Source: Brienomyrus brachyistius (Eukaryota; Chordata; Actinopteri; Osteoglossiformes; Mormyridae). From it: 64,000 nucleotides of DNA. The notes under the pieces were generated by a model that saw only the letters and a list, made by a program, of their open reading frames with translations, was not told the origin of the DNA and ran no database searches. The position numbers and the translations under genes are program-made. The stretch is from positions 15,757,527 through 15,821,526 of the forward strand of contig NC_064551.1 of the NCBI RefSeq assembly GCF_023856365.1. The letters are read 5' to 3'. Shown here piece after piece: positions 60,374 to 64,000 of the stretch (the stretch's first letter is position 1; the number at the start of each line of letters is the position of its first letter).

Positions 60374-63171
60374 ATGGGGTGTGGGGGCAGCAGGACAGAT
60401 GCCTTGGAGCCCAGGTACATGGAGAGCTGGACCAAAGAAACCGAGTCCACTTGGTTAACGAGCACAGACACGGACGTTGCTTTGTCCTCCATCCAGAACA
60501 TCCCTTCGGAAAATTCCTCAGAGTCGGGCTTCGCATCGGAGAAGAACCTCAACTCAGGTGAGGATACAGTGTTTCGCTTGGTCCCCTTTGTAAAGAATGC
60601 AAAAAGAGCCACTGATTTGATCGTTTTAGACAGTCTAACTGGATGTTCTTTATCATTTTTGGTTAAAATGTGTAATGCAATTTTTTGGCTCCTGACCAAA
60701 TCCCAGTGCCTGGGAAAGTCATGTTTGCGAGCAGATACTTTGCAGTTGTGTTTACTATGTTCATTAACGTGAAACAGGTGCAACTGAGGTCATAGTAGTG
60801 AGTGAGGAAAATAAAAGAATCTGCCAGTTCTACTTTTATGGTCTTTTATGCTGTACAGAAAGTATGTGACCTGAATTTTTTGCAAAAAAAAAAAAAAAAA
60901 AACAATGTATTGCCTTACAGAAAGGTAAGCATTTTGCTCTACATGGGTTAAGATAAACACAGTAAATGAAAGCAAAAATGCAAACATGCCTGTTTTTTCG
61001 GTCGTGTTTATCTTTTTGCTAAATCACTCATGATACCATCTGAATTGGTGAAAGTGTTGCCTTTGGCTGATCACTGCAGTATTACCATAGCAGTGTAGTA
61101 GCAGTAAGCGTCGTATTGGTCAGCAGACCGGATAAACAAAATAGATTTCTTATAAAAATGGCTTCTGATGGCCTCACTTTAAGTCTTTGTTTAAATGCAT
61201 ATAGTGTTGTAGTATAGGACCCTATCACACAAGGCTTGTACTTAAACCACACCCAGCACTGAATGTCAGCTGATTCAACTTCGTATGGGTACATTTTATA
61301 ATATCTATAATAATATCTTGTATGAAATGTTATGAAAATGTTCTATAAACCAGTATTTTAAATTATTTTAATTAAATTGATCAAGTGAATTGTTATCAAT
61401 ATCAAAAGTCCTACCTTCACTCTCTGGGTTTGTGGAATGTCTGTTATCCTCAGATTGCATTGATTCTTTCCCACATTCACGGAATATACAGTTACATTAA
61501 TTGTGACTGTGTGTGTGTGGGTGTGTGCATTTTTTTGCCATGCGATATACTGGCATCCCATCCGGGGTGTTCCCCAGCGTGGTACCATGGCCACCAAAGA
61601 TTGTCATGGTCTGCCTGGGACAGGCTCCAGGACGTCTGTGACTGGCCAGGACGAATGATCAGAAGATGGGTGATCATAAAATGTGTAAACCCAAGTGGTA
61701 ATACTGCAAATCTCTCATGGATATTTAGAAATTCCCCTTAATTTCTACTCCTCTAAGCACTCACCATTGTGAATGAGTCGCAAAATAGGGGGTTTCTAAG
61801 GCATATTCGCTCAGAAGGGTGAGGAGAAGCGTTGCACACCAGTGCAACACACATATGGAGGAGATCAGGAAACGGCACTGATTGGCCGAGAAAATCCAGA
61901 AGGCGCCTTGTCGCCATGGACACAGCTTCAGAAGCCGGATCGCTGCACAGACATACGCGTACAGATACAGCAAATGAGCAAGGATTGTACAGGTTCAAAA
62001 CATTCGATTGAAGACGTGCTGTGCACACAACCGGTCATTATCTGCTCCTGACACTACTCAGTTGGACGTTTCGGTCGAAAATGTATTTTGAAGTAATTTT
62101 ATGTTATTATGCTCAGATTGTACAGACGGAGGATGTGAAGCCCGTTAATTAGGTGTGTTTATCAGCCTTCTAAGTTAAGCTGTAATAATTATTTTAAAAA
62201 ATGGTCTGTGACTTAAGTCTGGTGGTGAAGACCAGCAATACCGTTATTCACACATTACCTCTGCGAGGGATCAGACCTTAGCATTTATCTCCAGCATTAA
62301 TGGCCTGACTTCTGGCACTAATTTTTAGCATTTGGTTTTCCAGGGAAGTGTGAATGAGGATCGTTATCTTTTAAATAATCCCTCGCTGTCACAATGCTTC
62401 GTCTATACTGAATGAATTCTCAGTCCTCAGAAATTCTCAGAAGAATGAAGAAATATTCATTTTTGGTTTTTTTTTCCGAGAGACTTGGCATTTTGAACAA
62501 ATATATTGAAGTATATTTAATGTGTTATTTTTATTTAGATTATTTGTCGTTTAGGTTATAATCAAGCTTTTCAGATAAAACTCCAATCTAGATTGCGTTC
62601 GTCTAAAGGTGATTATAAGTTTAATTAGATTTAAATTTAATTCAATTCAGGAGCAGAATATGGATGCAAAAGGATCACAATATAGATATCCACTGCCATG
62701 TATAAAAACATGTTTTTGCACCCGTATCTGGTTAGTTTCAGATTTCTTCGATGAGGGGCTCCCAGCTCCAGCTCAGGCTTATCTGAAGGTGTGTCCAGCC
62801 ATATCTGAGGCCGGCCGAAATGAGGTGAAGACAGGAAGTAACAATACTTCACAGGACCAAGTGGTGGCGCCCTCTCCGGGCACCACTTTACAGAAGAGAG
62901 TCCTGTGTACTGAGGAAATCGTACGTAGCACCTCCATTCCAATTTATTTAATGCTTTATTCGGGCACGGAGTAAATCACGACTCTTTGTTTCGACAGACC
63001 AAGTGGCAGGACAACCGGATGTCCTCCAAGCAAGTGACTATCACTGTCACGAAGAGCATTAGGCAAGTGGACAAGAGCGGGAAGATCAAGGAGACGTCCC
63101 ACACCACCTTCGAGGTCATGAAGCCAGCAGATGGGCCCACAGAGACAGTGGCAGGCAAGGGCATGAAGTGA
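60374..63171 (+). CDS. baalc: BAALC-like membrane-associated protein, three coding exons, 178 aa
   Basis: Exons: 60374-60557 (donor GTGAGG), 62742-62920 (acceptor TTTCAG, donor GTACGT), 62998-63171 (acceptor CGACAG, stop TGA). The N-terminus MGCGGSRTDALEPRYMESWT closely matches BAALC (brain and acute leukemia, cytoplasmic). Gly2 and Cys3 fit N-myristoylation and palmitoylation, which hold BAALC at membranes and lipid rafts. ETESTWLTSTDTD is the conserved acidic/threonine segment. Exon 2 begins FFDEGLPAPAQ, echoing LEDGLPSNG in mammals. Exon 3 has the second conserved block, KQVTITVTKSIRQVDKSGKI. The protein is ~30 residues longer than the human form, mainly at the C-terminus. BAALC is neural/haematopoietic and is reported to bind CaMKII and signalling scaffolds (literature knowledge). 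The start is fixed by the myristoylation motif. Whether this is baalca or baalcb cannot be told here. Confidence 0.88.
61520..61665 (+). mobile_element. L2-type LINE tail in baalc intron 1
   Basis: ACTGGCATCCCATCCGGGGT, then GCCTGGGACAGGCTCCAGGA, then AGAAGATGGG, a diverged LINE/L2 3' tail. Intron 1 (60558-62741) otherwise shows an A-tract at 60883-60902 and no gene. Confidence 0.65.
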
Positions 63172-64000
63172 CATACTCACTAAAGGAAGGCGACTATTCC
63201 TAGGGGTGTAATTCTGATAGACTCCAAGTGTCACCCCTCCCACACCCCTTAAAATGTGCTGTCACCTTGGAGCATGTCATGCTGCAGGAGGGACAATGAT
63301 GTGAACAACCGATTCATTATTCATTGTTATTTTCCCATTAAACAACTGCAACTTATAAATCTTGTACATTACGGAATAAGCACTGATAAGCTGCTTCACG
63401 GAGACGTCTTGACGTCATGTAAATCAGATATTTACGTTACCAGGCAGAATTATGATGCAATTACGTTAACGTGATTAAATGATATATTGTAATAACGTAA
63501 TTTCAAAGACAACAGAATTTATATTAAGCATAAATGCGTCATCCAGGGTGTCTCATGAGCTTCCTGGGATGAGCTGCAGGTTCACTGGGACCATCTACTG
63601 GAGAAGGGAGGTGGATGGACGAATGCATTTAAAAGTATATATAGAAACTGGGCTGAATAACATTCTTCCTATATTCCCAGCACAGTTATGTATATTACCG
63701 TCTTCCAGGTTCTATTCTGTAGTAAATGGAATTTTGCGTGTCATTTCCTATAATTCTGTAATAACAGCTGGGGCATATTTGAAATGCAGCGTTTAGTATA
63801 ACGTACTTTCAGCAACACCTGCAGGGCATTTACTCATAATAAAAACGGCATTTAACTCTCAATCAAATGCTGGTGGGGTGTACAGTGCCAAACTGCAATT
63901 GCCAGTGAGGAAGGGCAGGTTTTTACTTCTGCAGACGGGCCTTAAAAAGGGCATGCGACTGCATATACAAACACAGAACCTGCGATGCAACAGATGCGGG
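63172..64000. other. 3' flank of baalc
   Basis: Probable 3' UTR and downstream sequence. A candidate polyadenylation signal AATAAA is at 63838-63843, ~670 bp after the stop. The short open frames here show no recognisable domain. Confidence 0.4.

Overview
The window is genomic DNA of a teleost fish. The evidence is spliced vertebrate genes with GT-AG introns, V-SINE elements with an L2-type 3' tail and a GGAT/TGGA-rich terminus, hAT and Tc1/IS630-like DNA transposon debris, and fish-type microsatellites. I cannot fix the species from sequence alone. Almost all short open frames in the first 34 kb are accidental; the real genes there are RNA genes.

1-34.5 kb is a tandem array of a ~2,837-bp unit. 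There are twelve complete units (starts 1, 2838, 5682, 8520, 11357, 14194, 17031, 19868, 22705, 25542, 28377, 31212) and a partial thirteenth (34045 to ~34501). Each unit carries two full-length 7SL (signal recognition particle) RNA genes of 299 nt in head-to-head orientation, 24 genes in all. The rightward gene of each pair has a TGACGTCA (CRE/ATF) element 52-45 bp upstream, as in mammalian 7SL promoters. The leftward gene lacks it. The spacer between the two genes is itself a badly decayed inverted duplication, while the two RNA genes remain nearly identical. The array runs off the left edge of the window.

34.5-44 kb holds a small gap with dispersed repeats and a broken Tc1/IS630-like transposase exon. 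It is followed by a seven-exon gene (37633-41577) for a Siglec/CD22-like inhibitory receptor: signal peptide, sialic-acid-binding-type V-set domain, two C2-type domains, one membrane span and a long tail with ITSM, YxN and ITIM-type tyrosine motifs.

44.0-57.9 kb is a ~13.84-kb interrupted palindrome (44022-57861) flanked by the direct tetranucleotide CAGT. From the outside inward each arm holds subterminal GC-rich repeats, an internally deleted integrase-type (rve) transposase, a piece of the brachyury (tbxt) gene, a V-SINE and a tRNA-derived SINE. At the centre is a ~254-bp satellite of alternating CTCF-like motifs. The two arms have decayed differently: the left arm keeps tbxt exons 7-8 (with a nonsense codon) and has gained a hAT MITE, while the right arm keeps exons 6-7 and has lost exon 8 and a splice donor.

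57.9-64 kb contains baalc (60374-63171, three coding exons), encoding a predicted N-myristoylated/palmitoylated membrane-associated protein, with long repeat-bearing flanks.

No operon-type linkage is expected. The notable content is the paired 7SL array and the palindrome carrying a captured piece of a developmental regulator.
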